A DNA stretch of 64,000 bases from Streptomyces liliiviolaceus (GTDB lineage: Bacteria > Actinomycetota > Actinomycetes > Streptomycetales > Streptomycetaceae): positions 7,068,001 to 7,132,000 of the forward strand of contig NZ_JAGPYQ010000001.1 of NCBI RefSeq assembly GCF_018070025.1. Reading direction: 5' to 3'. This document shows positions 55,801-64,000 of the stretch, piece after piece. Each line of letters begins with the position of its first letter. Positions within the stretch are counted from its first letter, which is position 1. A program made the position numbers and the translations under genes. Under the pieces are notes generated by a model. It had not been told where the DNA came from. It saw only the letters and a list, made by a program, of their open reading frames with translations, and searched no databases.

Positions 55801-55929
55801 CAGGACGCCGGCGGTGGCGGAGTCCTGCCACCAGAAGCGCAGGATCGCGGCCAGTGCCGCGAGTGCCACCGCGCATACGGCGAACCACATGCGTCTGCGC
55901 GCCTGCGCACTGTGCAGTCCGACTCGCAT
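52864..55929 (-). CDS. Membrane-embedded NACHT-domain NTPase, TTA codon near C-terminus
   Basis: About 1021 residues. Two N-terminal helices (VCAVALAALAAILRFWW, VLLTALGAFMSVAALMADVL), a Pro/Gly-Thr repeat linker, then the NACHT domain: Walker A GEPGSGKSVLAMRY at about 172, Walker B VAPVLDGFDELP, sensor LLLTSRGD. The C-terminal half has about ten membrane helices and ends with HQRGVLRQSGAGFEFRHLRLQAQLA, a motif seen in Streptomyces NACHT proteins. No separate effector domain is seen. ATG 55929 (GGGGGAG eight bases upstream) preferred to GTG 55935. Leu ~978 is TTA (52996-52998), so bldA may limit expression. Bacterial NACHT proteins include antiphage factors; role here unproved. Confidence 0.88.
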   Translation of the reverse strand: MRVGLHSAQARRRMWFAVCAVALAALAAILRFWWQDSATAGVLLTALGAFMSVAALMADVLRGDTTARPDGDGAHRRRAVEALAEAVREQWAAEARLRRLQDPAPLEVDWTLADRRLADHPYNIPPGTVLPRPRAGGVTPGTPDPGTPQPGTPDPAAPDPAAAPPGPRVVVLGEPGSGKSVLAMRYVLDRLAAREEGGPVPVIFPLASWDPLRASLRDWLAVRLAADYRPLAAQADDRRTLARVLVDMGLVAPVLDGFDELPRAARATAVRRINAELDPGAPLLLTSRGDAWAAAVEEGDVLTGAEVVELRPLDLVRAGVHLERSARPLRVTADGVPHTVWTPVLRKLAERPDLPLAQALTTPLMVALARTVYGDTSRDPAPLLDPRRFPTVAAVEGHLLEAFVPAAFADAGPRAAADATRRLTVLARGLHRRGTGRLAWWELESLVPRTLALYAPGLLALAVLSLFLLPVTLARAVDDLAGLEDVLSLVALLVGQTLGFAFGVRYLLPSGRRGRPGTPGPDRGFRRRQALVTTGVSALMWAGYAYFDDLRFGFRFGGVSDGWMPDLLGGFLFSQLFTLFLGIAGLSRRPIPLGLPWSGAMSRVAARLGGAGLAAAGTVTAGVALLGREGNPWTVLLGTTCAAAGTALMASATNRGGQDGAHTPRAGRIARRFVTGAVRGTAAAMLIGVASCTAGGFAAVGVTALKSRTAADLRDREIDGWYFSERAGVRSAVTERTLRGGLLLPGDGARPVAFAGRTRPPNCTMPLLPGRRCVDFVSRRTVFESRHGDVVALITPGAGPGTTAVHPTNLRSVLPDAGRDWLTQGPAAGVVARDLPQILVSGLLIGVVGGCVCGVYRALSVPSDLMRAASPGLSLRTDRTASLTRGGMVALLVALVCVPVVATPGDWGGLVHLGTQLWLPLGTAALALSAWGRFLVARSWLAATGQLPWRLMAFLDEAHQRGVLRQSGAGFEFRHLRLQAQLATGPTADVVAARSPGSRRLPGPPDAPDMDEGFDIHHRTS

Positions 55930-56393
55930 CCCCACCGCTCCCCCACCGCTGCCCCGCCGAACGTCGCGGTCGCGCGACCGCCGGAGTGACCCGTTTTAGT
56001 CCTCATCGCGTCGGCGAATTGGCTGTTCGAGACACGTGTGAGTGAGCGCGTGGGGGTGTTCGGGGGGCGGGTAGGAGCGTGGGGCACCGTCCGGTGCAGG
56101 GGTCAGGGGCATAGGCGGTGGGCATGGGCGGCGGCCCCGGCCCCTCTCCCAGGGGTGGGGGCGTTGGGGGTGGGGGTGTTGTGGGCGGGGTGTTGCGGGT
56201 GCGGGTTCGCTGTGGCTGGTCGCGCAGTTCCCCGCGCCCCTCAGGGGGCAGGGGGCTGCGTGGGTTTGTGCGTGCGGGAGCGTCGTGGCTGGTCGCGCCG
56301 TTCCTCGCGCCCCTTAGGGGGTGGGGGCTGCGTGGGTTTGTGCGTGCGGGAGCGTCGTGGTTGCTCGCGCCGTTCCTCGCGCCCCTTACGGGG
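55930..56393. repeat. 464-base spacer with dispersed elements and a 72-bp tandem duplication
   Basis: After the NACHT promoter region comes a G-rich stretch, one CGCGCAGTTCCCCGCGCCCC element (about 56220-56239), then two copies of a 72-base unit (56251-56322 and 56323-56394). Each runs GGGGGCTGCGTGGGTTTGTG to GCGCCGTTCCTCGCGCCCCTTA. The second copy ends on the acyl-CoA synthetase stop. No gene is seen. Confidence 0.75.
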
Positions 56394-58058
56394 CTAGTCC
56401 TGAGGGGTGTACTGCTCGCGGAGTTCGATCTTGCGTACCTTTCCCGAGACCGTCATCGGGAACGCGTCCATGATGCGCAGGCGGGTGGGTGCCTTGTAGT
56501 GGGCCAGGCGGTTCTCGCAGAAGGCGCGCAGTTCCGCCAGGGTCGGCGGATCGGCGGGGTCGCGTGGGATGACGCAGGCCAGTACCTCCTCGCCGTACCG
56601 CTCGTGCGCCACGCCGACCACCTGTACGTCGGCGATCTTCGGGTGCGCGTACAGGAACTCCTCGATCTCGCGCGGGTAGATGTTCTCGCCGCCCCGGATG
56701 ATCATGTCCTTGATCCGGCCGACGATCTGTACGTATCCGTCGTCGAGCATCACCGCCAGGTCCCCGGTGTGCATCCAGCGCCCCGCGTCGACGGCCTCGG
56801 CGGTCTCCTCGGGCTCCTCCCAGTAACCGAGCATCACGCTGTAGCCCCGGGTGCACAGCTCGCCCGCGGAGCCCCGCGGCAGTGTCACGCCGGTCGCCGG
56901 GTCGACCACCTTGACCTCGATGTGCGGCAGGACGCGCCCGACCGTGCCGGTGCGGTGCTCCAGGTCGTCGTCCCGGCGCGTCTGGAGGGACACGGGCGAG
57001 GTCTCGGTCATGCCGTAGCAGATGGAGACCTCCGCCATGTGCATCTCGGAGACCACCCGTTTCATCACCTCCACCGGACAGGGCGAGCCCGCCATGATGC
57101 CGGTCCGCAGGGAGGAGAGGTCGTACTGCGCGAACTCCGGGAGGTTCAGCTCCGCGATGAACATCGTCGGTACGCCGTACAGCGAGGTGCAGTACTCCTC
57201 CTGCACCGCCCGGAGCGTCGCCGCGGGCTCGAAGGACGGCGCCGGAATGACGATGCACGCGCCGTGCGAGGTGGCCGCGAGGTTGCCCATCACCATGCCG
57301 AAGCAGTGATAGAAGGGCACCGGCACGCAGATACGGTCCCGTTCGGTGTAGGCGATCGACTCCCCCACGAAATAGCCGTTGTTGAGGATGTTGTGGTGGG
57401 AGAGGGTCGCGCCCTTGGGGAACCCGGTCGTGCCCGAGGTGTACTGGATGTTGATCGGGTCGTCGCAGGACAACTCCCGTGCGAGGAGGGGGAGTTGTTC
57501 ATGGAGTTCCGGGGTGGCGCGGTCGAGCAGCGCGTCCCAGGTCGGGTCCCCGATGTACACGGTTTCCCGCAACTCCGGGCACGCGCCGCGCACTTGGCCG
57601 ACCATCGCCCGGTAGTCGCTCGTCTTGTGGCTGAGCGAGGCGAACAGCAGTGAGATGCCCGCCTGCTTGAGGACGTACTCGACCTCGTGGGTGCGGTAGG
57701 CGGGGTTGATGTTCACCATGACCGCGCCGATGCGGGCGGTGGCGTACTGGACGAGCATCCATTCGGGGCAGTTGACCGCCCAGATGCCCACCCGGTCGCC
57801 CTTGGCCACGCCGCTCGCGAGCAGCGCGCACGCCAGCCGGTCGACGTCCGCGGCGAACCGGGCGTACGTCCAGCGCCGTCCCGAGGGCAGGTCGACGAGC
57901 ACCTCGCGGTCCGGCCAACGGCTCACCGCCCGTTCGAGGTCGGCCCCGATCGTGTCCCCGAGCAGTCCGGTGCCGCTCACCCCGTGCGCGTACGACAGCT
58001 GCGTGGGCGTCCGTTCGGTCGTCGGGGCAGTCATCGGGGCGGTCGTCGGATCGGTCAT
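56394..58058 (-). CDS. AMP-binding acyl-CoA synthetase (fatty acid CoA ligase)
   Basis: About 554 residues. P-loop YTSGTTGFPKGATLSHHN, YGMTETSPVS (adenylation), TGDLAVMLDDGYVQIVGRIKDMIIRGGENIYPREIEE (hinge and A8) and C-terminal Lys motif TVSGKVRKIELRE are intact, typical of medium/long-chain FadD-like ligases (AcsF2 group). Activates a carboxylic acid to its CoA thioester through an acyl-adenylate. ATG overlaps the stop of the other synthetase (ATGA), so the two are made together. Substrate not identified. Confidence 0.93.
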   Translation of the reverse strand: MTDPTTAPMTAPTTERTPTQLSYAHGVSGTGLLGDTIGADLERAVSRWPDREVLVDLPSGRRWTYARFAADVDRLACALLASGVAKGDRVGIWAVNCPEWMLVQYATARIGAVMVNINPAYRTHEVEYVLKQAGISLLFASLSHKTSDYRAMVGQVRGACPELRETVYIGDPTWDALLDRATPELHEQLPLLARELSCDDPINIQYTSGTTGFPKGATLSHHNILNNGYFVGESIAYTERDRICVPVPFYHCFGMVMGNLAATSHGACIVIPAPSFEPAATLRAVQEEYCTSLYGVPTMFIAELNLPEFAQYDLSSLRTGIMAGSPCPVEVMKRVVSEMHMAEVSICYGMTETSPVSLQTRRDDDLEHRTGTVGRVLPHIEVKVVDPATGVTLPRGSAGELCTRGYSVMLGYWEEPEETAEAVDAGRWMHTGDLAVMLDDGYVQIVGRIKDMIIRGGENIYPREIEEFLYAHPKIADVQVVGVAHERYGEEVLACVIPRDPADPPTLAELRAFCENRLAHYKAPTRLRIMDAFPMTVSGKVRKIELREQYTPQD

Positions 58059-59800
58059 CGGAAGTCCTCCTCGCGGTACTCGGCGTCGGAACCCGCCGCC
58101 GTGGCCTCGCGCAGCTCGATGCGCCGGATCTTCCCGGACACCGTCTTGGGCAGCTCGCCGAACTCCAGCCTGCGGATGCGCTTGTACGGGGCGAGGACCG
58201 TGCGCGAGTGCTCGAAGAGCACCTTCGCGGTGTCGGGGCCCGGCTCCCAGCCCTCCGCCGGCACGATGTACGCCTTGGGGACCGCGAGCCGCAGGTCGTC
58301 CGGCGCGGGCACGACGGCGGCCTCGGCGACGGCCTCGTGCTCCAGGAGCGCGCTCTCCAGCTCGAAGGGGCTGATCTTGTAGTCACTTGCCTTGAAAACG
58401 TCGTCCGACCGTCCCACATAAGTGACATAGCCGTCGGCGTCGCGCGAGCCGACGTCACCGGTGCGGTAGTAGCCGTCCGCCATCGCCTCGGCCGTGCGGT
58501 CGGGGTCGCCGTGGTAGCCGGTCATGACGCCCACCGGCCGCACGGACAGGTCGAGTGCGATCTCGCCCTCGGCCGCGCCCGGGGCGCCGGTCACCGGGTC
58601 GAGCAGTTCGACGCGGTAGCCGGGGCTCGGCCGTCCCATCGACCCCGTCTTCAGTGTCTGACCTGGGCTGTTGGACACCTGGACGGCCGTCTCGGTCTGC
58701 CCGAAGCCGTCCCTGATCGTGACGCCCCAGGCCCTGCGCACCTGCTCGATGACCTCGGGGTTGAGCGGTTCACCGGCGGCGACGACCTCGCGCGGGGGCG
58801 TCCGCAGCCGGCTCAGGTCGGCCTGGATGAGCATGCGCCACACGGTGGGCGGCGCGCAGAACGTCGTCACCCCGACCCGCTCGATCTCCGCCATCAGCCG
58901 GCCCGGGTCGAAGCGCGTGTAGTTGTGGATGAAGACGGTCGCCTCCGCGTTCCAGGGGGCGAAGAGGTTCGACCAGGCGTGCTTGGCCCAGCCGGGCGAG
59001 GCGATGTTCAGATGCACGTCACCGGGCTTGAGGCCGATCCAGTACATGGTCGCGAGGTGGCCGACCGGGTACGAGACATGGGTGTGCTCGACGAGTTTGG
59101 GGCGGGCGGTGGTGCCCGACGTGAAGTACAGCATCAGAGGGTCGTCGGCCCGGGTGGGGCCGTCCGGCGTGAACGGCTCGAAGGCGCGCGCATGGACCTC
59201 GTCGTAGGCGTGCCAGCCCGCACGTCCAGCACCGTGGGCTCCCACCGCCTCCACAGCCCCGACCGCTCCCACCGCGATACGTGTGTAGTCGCCGGGCACC
59301 TCGTCGAACTTGGCCGTGTCCTCGGCGCGCACGACGACGTGCCGGACACGGCCCCGTTCGACCCGGTCGCGCAGGTCGGCCGGGCCCAGCAGCGGGGTGG
59401 CGGGGATGACCACGGCACGCAGTTTCATCGCGGCCAGCGCGGTCTCCCACAGCTCGGCCTGGTTGCCGAGCATGACCAGGATGCGGTCACCGGCGCGGAC
59501 CCCCAGCTCGCGCAGCCAGCCGGCGGCCCGGTCGGAGCGCATGGACAGCTCGGCGAAGGACAGCTCGATCTCGCAGCCGTCCTCCTCGACGATGTGCAGC
59601 GCGGTCCGGTAGTTGCCGGCCGCGATGACGTCGAACCAGTCGAGTGCCCAGTTGAAGTACTCGGGACGGGGCCAGGAGAAACCCTCGTAGGCCGTGCTGT
59701 AGTCCTCGCGGTGCGCCAGCAGGAAGTCCCGCGCCGCGCGGAAGCTCTCCGTGGGCTCCGTGGGCGTGGAGTGGGCCGGCGTCGTCGGCGGCGTCGTCAT
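58055..59800 (-). CDS. AMP-binding acyl-CoA synthetase (medium-chain/benzoate-like)
   Basis: About 581 residues. YFTSGTTARPKLVEHTHVSYPVGH (P-loop), DGFGQTETAVQVSN, GDVGSRDADGYVTYVGRSDDVFKASDYKISPFELE and KTVSGKIRRIELRE are present; EYFNWALDWFD near the N-terminus is typical of the MACS/acetoacetate-type group. A Gly/Ala/Val-rich stretch near residues 195-210 looks like a small insertion. ATG 59800 with GAGGAGG upstream. First gene of the pair, divergent from the GAF-LuxR regulator 113 bases away, its likely controller. Confidence 0.92.
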   Translation of the reverse strand: MTTPPTTPAHSTPTEPTESFRAARDFLLAHREDYSTAYEGFSWPRPEYFNWALDWFDVIAAGNYRTALHIVEEDGCEIELSFAELSMRSDRAAGWLRELGVRAGDRILVMLGNQAELWETALAAMKLRAVVIPATPLLGPADLRDRVERGRVRHVVVRAEDTAKFDEVPGDYTRIAVGAVGAVEAVGAHGAGRAGWHAYDEVHARAFEPFTPDGPTRADDPLMLYFTSGTTARPKLVEHTHVSYPVGHLATMYWIGLKPGDVHLNIASPGWAKHAWSNLFAPWNAEATVFIHNYTRFDPGRLMAEIERVGVTTFCAPPTVWRMLIQADLSRLRTPPREVVAAGEPLNPEVIEQVRRAWGVTIRDGFGQTETAVQVSNSPGQTLKTGSMGRPSPGYRVELLDPVTGAPGAAEGEIALDLSVRPVGVMTGYHGDPDRTAEAMADGYYRTGDVGSRDADGYVTYVGRSDDVFKASDYKISPFELESALLEHEAVAEAAVVPAPDDLRLAVPKAYIVPAEGWEPGPDTAKVLFEHSRTVLAPYKRIRRLEFGELPKTVSGKIRRIELREATAAGSDAEYREEDFR

Positions 59801-59913
59801 CAGTCCTCCTCGGTCCCGGACCATTGCCGGGTGGCTCTCCCCCATCGTGTAATCCGTGATGCGGGTCTCACTACCCCCGGACGGGGGGTCCGTGACGGTG
59901 AAGGGACGAGCAC

Positions 59914-60840
59914 GTGGCAACTGGCGGCGCCGATGCGGTGGAGATGCGCGGCGCGCTGATGCGGCTGCGGCGGGAGACGGGGCTCGCCGTCGCCTTCGGC
60001 GGGCTGGTCGAACCGGGCCGCGCGCAGGTCCGCATCAGCGAGCTGAACGGCACGACGACGGCCGCGCTGAGCGCGCTCGCGGTGTCCTCGGGCAACGGGC
60101 TCGGCGGGAAGGCGGTCGCTCTCGTCCGGCCGTGCGCGGTGACGGACTACTCCTCGTCCCGGCGGATCAGCCACGAGTACGACGTCGCGGTCGCCGCGGA
60201 GGGGCTGCGCTCCGTCCTCGCGGTCCCCGTCGTCGTACGCCGCCGGGTGCGCGGTGTCCTGTACGGCGCCCTGCGCTCGGCCCAGCCCCTGGGCGACCGC
60301 ACGCTGTCCGCGGCGGTGGAGGCCGCCCGGGACATGGAGCAGTCACTGGCCGTACGCGACGAGGCGTACGGCCTGCTGGCGGCGGCGCGGGAGCCCGGGG
60401 TGCCCTGGGGGCCGCAGAGGAACCCGGGGGCGCAGGGGGCGGAAGGCGTGGCCTGGGAGCGGCTCCGGGAGGCGCACGGTGCGCTGCGCGCGCTGGCCCC
60501 GCGGGTCATGGACCCGGCGCTGCGGGCCGAGCTGCTCTCGGTCTGCGAGACGCTGGCGGCCTCGCCGGGACGGGCACGGCCGTCCGGACCGGCGCAGCCG
60601 CCGGGCCCGGACCGGTCGGCGGGATCGCTCCGGACAGCGGAGCAGATCCGGCTCACCCCGCGTGAGCTGGACGTTCTCAGCTGTGTGGCCGTCGGTACGA
60701 CCAACGCGGGGGCCGGGGAGCGGCTGGGGCTGCGCGCGGAGACCGTGAAGGCGTATCTGCGGTCGGCGATGCGCAAGCTGGGGGCCCATACGCGGCTGGA
60801 GGCCGTGGTGGCGGCGCGGCGGGCGGGGCTGCTGCCGTGA
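59914..60840 (+). CDS. GAF-LuxR type transcriptional regulator
   Basis: About 308 residues. An N-terminal GAF-like domain (MRGALMRLRRETGLAVAFGGLV, SGNGLGGKAVALVRPCAVTDYSSSRRISHEYDVAVAAEGLRSVLAVPVVVRRRVRGVLYGALR) is followed by a helical linker, a Pro-rich segment and the LuxR helix-turn-helix (RLTPRELDVLSCVAVGTTNAGAGERLGLRAETVKAYLRSAMRKLG). GTG start with AAGGGA upstream. Divergent from the acyl-CoA synthetase pair, so it probably senses an acid or acyl-CoA and controls that operon. Confidence 0.9.
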   Translation: MATGGADAVEMRGALMRLRRETGLAVAFGGLVEPGRAQVRISELNGTTTAALSALAVSSGNGLGGKAVALVRPCAVTDYSSSRRISHEYDVAVAAEGLRSVLAVPVVVRRRVRGVLYGALRSAQPLGDRTLSAAVEAARDMEQSLAVRDEAYGLLAAAREPGVPWGPQRNPGAQGAEGVAWERLREAHGALRALAPRVMDPALRAELLSVCETLAASPGRARPSGPAQPPGPDRSAGSLRTAEQIRLTPRELDVLSCVAVGTTNAGAGERLGLRAETVKAYLRSAMRKLGAHTRLEAVVAARRAGLLP

Positions 60841-60994
60841 AGGTCCGTACCACTCCGTGTGTTTCATACATGTGCGGGTGCCATGAAATCCCGTATACCG
60901 AATCTCTGTTATTTCCCTCACGGTCGAACCCCCCGAAATTCAGGGGCTCTTTGCATAAGATTGTTCCGGACACGACTTGAGGGGAGCGGTGCGC

Positions 60995-63862
60995 GTGCGA
61001 CGGGATTTCGAAGAGCCTGTCAGACCCCGTTCCGACCAGGTCATCGGGCGGGAGGAGCTGCTCGGACGAGCACGCGGCCAGCTCTCCCGAGGGGGCAGCC
61101 TCCTCTTGCACGGTCCGCCCGGAATAGGAAAGTCGACCGTCCTGCGGGCAATCACTGCGGAATACGCCGAATCGGCCCGGACTGTGTTGCGCTGCTCCGC
61201 CACCGAGTCCGAATCGCATCTCCCGTTCCTGGCACTGGTCGATCTGCTCGGTCTGGTCGCCGACGAGGTCGCCGACGCACTGCCCGCCCCGCAGCAGGCC
61301 GCGCTCGAAGCGGCCCTCACCGGGCGCGCGGAATCGTCCCTGCACCAGGACGGCCTGGCGCTGCGGCTCGCCGTCCTCTCGGTGTTGCGCGCCCTGGCGG
61401 CCAAGGGGCCCGTCCTCCTCGTCGCCGACGATCTGCAGTGGCTGGACGCGCCCAGCGCCGAGCTGCTCGCCTTCGCCGCCCGGCGCCTCGGCGGTATGCC
61501 GGTGCGGATGCTCGGCGCGGTGCGCACCGGAACGGAACCGAAGGAGCAGGAGCACGACCCGTATCTACGCGCGTATCCGCCGGAGACGCTGGCCCTGCGG
61601 CTGACCCCGCTGTCCCGGCCGCAGACCTCCGAGCTGCTGACCGCCCGCGGATACACCGGGCTGCGCCGCTCGACCCAGCGGGACATCCATCACACCAGCG
61701 GCGGCAACCCGCTCTTCGCGCTGGAGATCGGCCGGGCCCTCGCCGAGAGTCCGACGCCGCCCCGGCCCGGCGAGCCGCTGCCGGTGCCGACCTCGCTGCG
61801 CGCCCTCGTGCTCAGCCGTCTGGAACTGCTGTCCGCCGAGGCCCGGCAGACGCTCCTGGTGGCGAGCGCCGGAGCCCGCCCCACCCAGTCGCTGCTGGAG
61901 TCCGCGGGCCGTCCGGACGCGGAGGCCGAGATCGCGCTGGCCGCCTCCCTCGGACTGGTGGCGGCCCAGGGTCCGGACGGCAACGGCCCGGACGGGCAGG
62001 AGGGCGCCGTGCGGTTCGCGCACCCCCTCGTCTCGGCCGCGCTGTACGCCCAGGCGACACCCCAGGAACGGCGGGCCGCCCATGCCGCCCTGTCGACGGC
62101 CGCCTCCGAGCCGATCGAGCGGGCCCGGCATCTCGCGCTGGCCACCACCGGCACCGACGAACAGGTCGCCGAACGGCTCTCCGAGGCCGCCGCCCTGGCC
62201 CGGGACCGCGGCGCGCCCTCGGTGGCGGCCCAGCTCGGACTGCTCGCCGCCCGGCACACCCCGGCCGGCAGCCGCGTCGGCGCCGACGAGCGGCGGCTGC
62301 GGTCCGCCGAGGACGCGCTGACCTCCGGCGAGATCGACCTCGCCCGCGAGGTGGCCCGAGACGTCCTGGAACGCGCGACGGACCCGGCCGTCCGGGTCCG
62401 CGCCTGGATGGTCGTGATCGACGCGGCCGGGCAGGCGATGGCCGACGTCGAAGCGGTGTTCCCGCAGGCCCTCGCGGACGCGGGCGAGGACCCGCGGCTG
62501 CTGGCGCTGGTCCGCTACCAACTGGCGTGGCGGGCGCTCCTCGTGGAGGGCGCGATGGACAAGGGCCGCGAGGAGGCCGCCCGCGCGGCGCGGCTGGCGG
62601 CCACCGCGGGCGACCGGAGCACCGAACTGCTGGCCCTGTCCTTCCAGGCCCAGATGGAGACCCTGATGGGGCACCCCGCGGCCCCGGCGACCCTGGAGAA
62701 GGCCCTCGCGGAACCGCAGGACCTGCGGGTGGCCGTCGACCACAACGGAGCCGGCGCCACCCGCTTCCGCTGGCTGATCATGAGCGACCAGCTCACGGAC
62801 GCCCGGGTCTCGATCACCCGGCTGCTCGGCGAGGTGCGCAGGCGCGGCATCGTCGAGAGCGAGGTGCACTTCCTGCGCGGGCTCGCGGAGACCGAACTGC
62901 GTTCCGGGCACTGCGGCCGGGCGCTCGACCTCGCCCACGAGAGTCTGCGGCTCGCCCGGGACACCGGGATCGGCGAGGCCGCGGGCAACATGTTCACCTC
63001 GCTCGCCGAGGCCGCGGGCGGCGATGTGCACCGGGCACTGGTCCTGGCCGGGGACGCGGTGCGGCGGGCCGAGGACGACGGCGACCTGATCTACCTCTCG
63101 CGGGCCCTGGGCGCGCTCGGGCACGCCCAGCTGGTGGCCGGGGACGCGGCCGGCACGGTCCGCTCGCTGCGCCGGGCCCGGGAGTCGGAACAGCGGCTCG
63201 GCATCTCCGATCCGGCGCGGGGCCGCTGGCACGGCGACCTCGCCGAGGCACTGGTCCTGGTCGGCGAACCGGCGGAGGCGCAGGACGTCATCACCGCCAC
63301 GCGCGAGCACGCGGTACGGCTGCGGCGGGCGAGCGTGCTGGCCGTGCTGGACCGGGCCGAGGCGTTGGTGAAGGCCGCGACCGGGCGACACGAGGCGGCG
63401 GCACAGCAGTTGACGTCTGCTCAGGACCGGCTGGCGCAACTGGGCTACGGACTCGAAGAGGCCCGGGCCGCGTTCGCGCTGGCACGGCTGCGCGCGGAGC
63501 AGTCGGGGCGGGGCTCGTACGACGAGGCGGCGCGGCTGTTCCGGCGCTGCCGGGCGATGCCGTGGCTGCGCCAGCTGGACGCGGTCGCCGCGGCCGACTC
63601 CGCCCCCGCCGCGGCCTCCCCCGGCGTCTCCGCCCCGGCCGCCCCCGAGTCGGTGCTGCCGCATCTCGACCGGCTGGCCTCGACGGAACGCCAGGTCGCG
63701 GCGCTGGTCCTGGAGGGCGCCACGAACCGCGAGATCGCCGCGCGCCTGTTCATCAGCGTGAAGACGGTCGAGGCCACGCTGACCCGCGTCTACCGAAAGC
63801 TGGGCATCCGCTCACGGGTGGACATCGTGCGCTTGGCTGCGGGGCAGCACCGGGGGGAGTGA
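60995..63862 (+). CDS. LAL-family (LuxR-AAA) large transcriptional regulator
   Basis: About 955 residues. Walker A LLLHGPPGIGKSTVLRA near residue 42, Walker B VLLVADDLQWLDAPSAELL, then a long TPR-like helical part and a C-terminal LuxR helix-turn-helix (RLASTERQVAALVLEGATNREIAARLFISVKTVEATLTRVYRKLGIRSRVDIV). LAL regulators are STAND-like switches that activate secondary metabolism or uptake genes. GGGGAG lies eight bases before GTG 60995; GTG 60989 and TTG 60977 are in frame and possible. No target cluster is in the window. Confidence 0.9.
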   Translation: MRRDFEEPVRPRSDQVIGREELLGRARGQLSRGGSLLLHGPPGIGKSTVLRAITAEYAESARTVLRCSATESESHLPFLALVDLLGLVADEVADALPAPQQAALEAALTGRAESSLHQDGLALRLAVLSVLRALAAKGPVLLVADDLQWLDAPSAELLAFAARRLGGMPVRMLGAVRTGTEPKEQEHDPYLRAYPPETLALRLTPLSRPQTSELLTARGYTGLRRSTQRDIHHTSGGNPLFALEIGRALAESPTPPRPGEPLPVPTSLRALVLSRLELLSAEARQTLLVASAGARPTQSLLESAGRPDAEAEIALAASLGLVAAQGPDGNGPDGQEGAVRFAHPLVSAALYAQATPQERRAAHAALSTAASEPIERARHLALATTGTDEQVAERLSEAAALARDRGAPSVAAQLGLLAARHTPAGSRVGADERRLRSAEDALTSGEIDLAREVARDVLERATDPAVRVRAWMVVIDAAGQAMADVEAVFPQALADAGEDPRLLALVRYQLAWRALLVEGAMDKGREEAARAARLAATAGDRSTELLALSFQAQMETLMGHPAAPATLEKALAEPQDLRVAVDHNGAGATRFRWLIMSDQLTDARVSITRLLGEVRRRGIVESEVHFLRGLAETELRSGHCGRALDLAHESLRLARDTGIGEAAGNMFTSLAEAAGGDVHRALVLAGDAVRRAEDDGDLIYLSRALGALGHAQLVAGDAAGTVRSLRRARESEQRLGISDPARGRWHGDLAEALVLVGEPAEAQDVITATREHAVRLRRASVLAVLDRAEALVKAATGRHEAAAQQLTSAQDRLAQLGYGLEEARAAFALARLRAEQSGRGSYDEAARLFRRCRAMPWLRQLDAVAAADSAPAAASPGVSAPAAPESVLPHLDRLASTERQVAALVLEGATNREIAARLFISVKTVEATLTRVYRKLGIRSRVDIVRLAAGQHRGE

Positions 63863-63879
63863 GCTCGCCGCGCAACTTT

Positions 63880-63945
63880 TCAGGGGCGCGGGGAACGGCG
63901 CAATCTTTTGGCTTTTAGGGGCGCGGGGAACGGCGCGGCCGGCCC
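63880..63945 (-). repeat. Two copies of the dispersed element after the LAL gene
   Basis: GGGGCGCGGGGAACGGCGC occurs at about 63883-63901 and 63919-63937, separated by a short T-rich stretch (CTTTTGGCTTTTAG). This is the same family as at 17.5, 20.2, 33.8-34.3 and 56.2 kb, with AACTGCGC replaced by AACGGCGC. Confidence 0.7.
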
Positions 63946-64000
63946 CCACCGGGCCCGCAGTCGGCACACAACGCCCGGCCCGGGGCGAACGTGACCGAGG

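Overview
The window is high-GC actinobacterial DNA, almost certainly from a Streptomyces chromosome. The evidence is very G+C-rich third codon positions, frequent GTG starts, many ATGA/GTGA stop-start overlaps, rare TTA codons, Tat- and lipobox-type signal peptides, and several Streptomyces-type regulators. Genes are tightly packed on both strands. No rRNA, tRNA, CRISPR array, phage or transposase gene was seen. From memory the gene order resembles the S. coelicolor allantoin/urate region, but that was not checked.

Layout. 1-3248: left-truncated nickel/peptide ABC importer (solute-binding lipoprotein and two permeases) behind a Nur-type palindrome. 3450-5035: Tat-exported sulfite-oxidase-family molybdoenzyme preceded by a short ORF ending in Cys-Cys. 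5104-10388: SWIM zinc-finger protein coupled to an SNF2 ATPase. 10505-17452: CUT2-type sugar ABC importer, ROK kinase, GntR regulator and divergent Gfo/Idh dehydrogenase. 17760-20096: two-component system and a small membrane protein. 20283-26937: allantoicase, allantoinase, IclR (AllR-like) regulator, MobA-like nucleotidyltransferase and malate synthase. 26958-31636: SelW-like/HipA-like pair and two divergent IucA/IucC siderophore synthetases. 31646-33729: two anchored secreted proteins, then a 0.6-kb repeat array. 34328-40162: HxlR regulator with an alanine-type aminotransferase, a second HxlR regulator with an MFS exporter, and a GH46 chitosanase. 40215-46162: xanthine/urate permease, (8-oxo)guanine deaminase, urate oxidase, 5-hydroxyisourate hydrolase, OHCU decarboxylase, and an HTH/MTH1187-like pair. 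46440-50986: hydroxypyruvate isomerase, tartronate-semialdehyde reductase and glyoxylate carboligase. 51249-55929: zinc-ribbon protein with a degenerate Mrr-like C-terminus, a GNAT acetyltransferase, and a large membrane NACHT NTPase. 56394-63862: two acyl-CoA synthetases with a divergent GAF-LuxR regulator, and a large LAL (LuxR-AAA) regulator.

How it works together. The dominant theme is purine-to-glyoxylate catabolism. Purine uptake and deamination lead through urate, 5-hydroxyisourate, OHCU, allantoin and allantoate to glyoxylate. Glyoxylate is then taken either by malate synthase or by Gcl and GlxR/Hyi into glycerate. These genes lie in three blocks over about 30 kb. They share a 15-bp palindrome (TTCCRnnnnnYGGAA-like) near allB/allR, aceB, hyi and gcl. 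A second palindrome (TCAACnnnnnGTTGA-like) lies before uraD, allB and aceB. Xanthine dehydrogenase, ureidoglycolate lyase, glycerate kinase and urease are not in the window.

The least explained parts are the NACHT/Mrr-like neighbourhood, the SWIM/SNF2 pair with its repeated linker motif and His tract, the orphan siderophore synthetase pair, the Cys-Cys leader ORF, and the dispersed intergenic repeats clustered at gene 3' ends.
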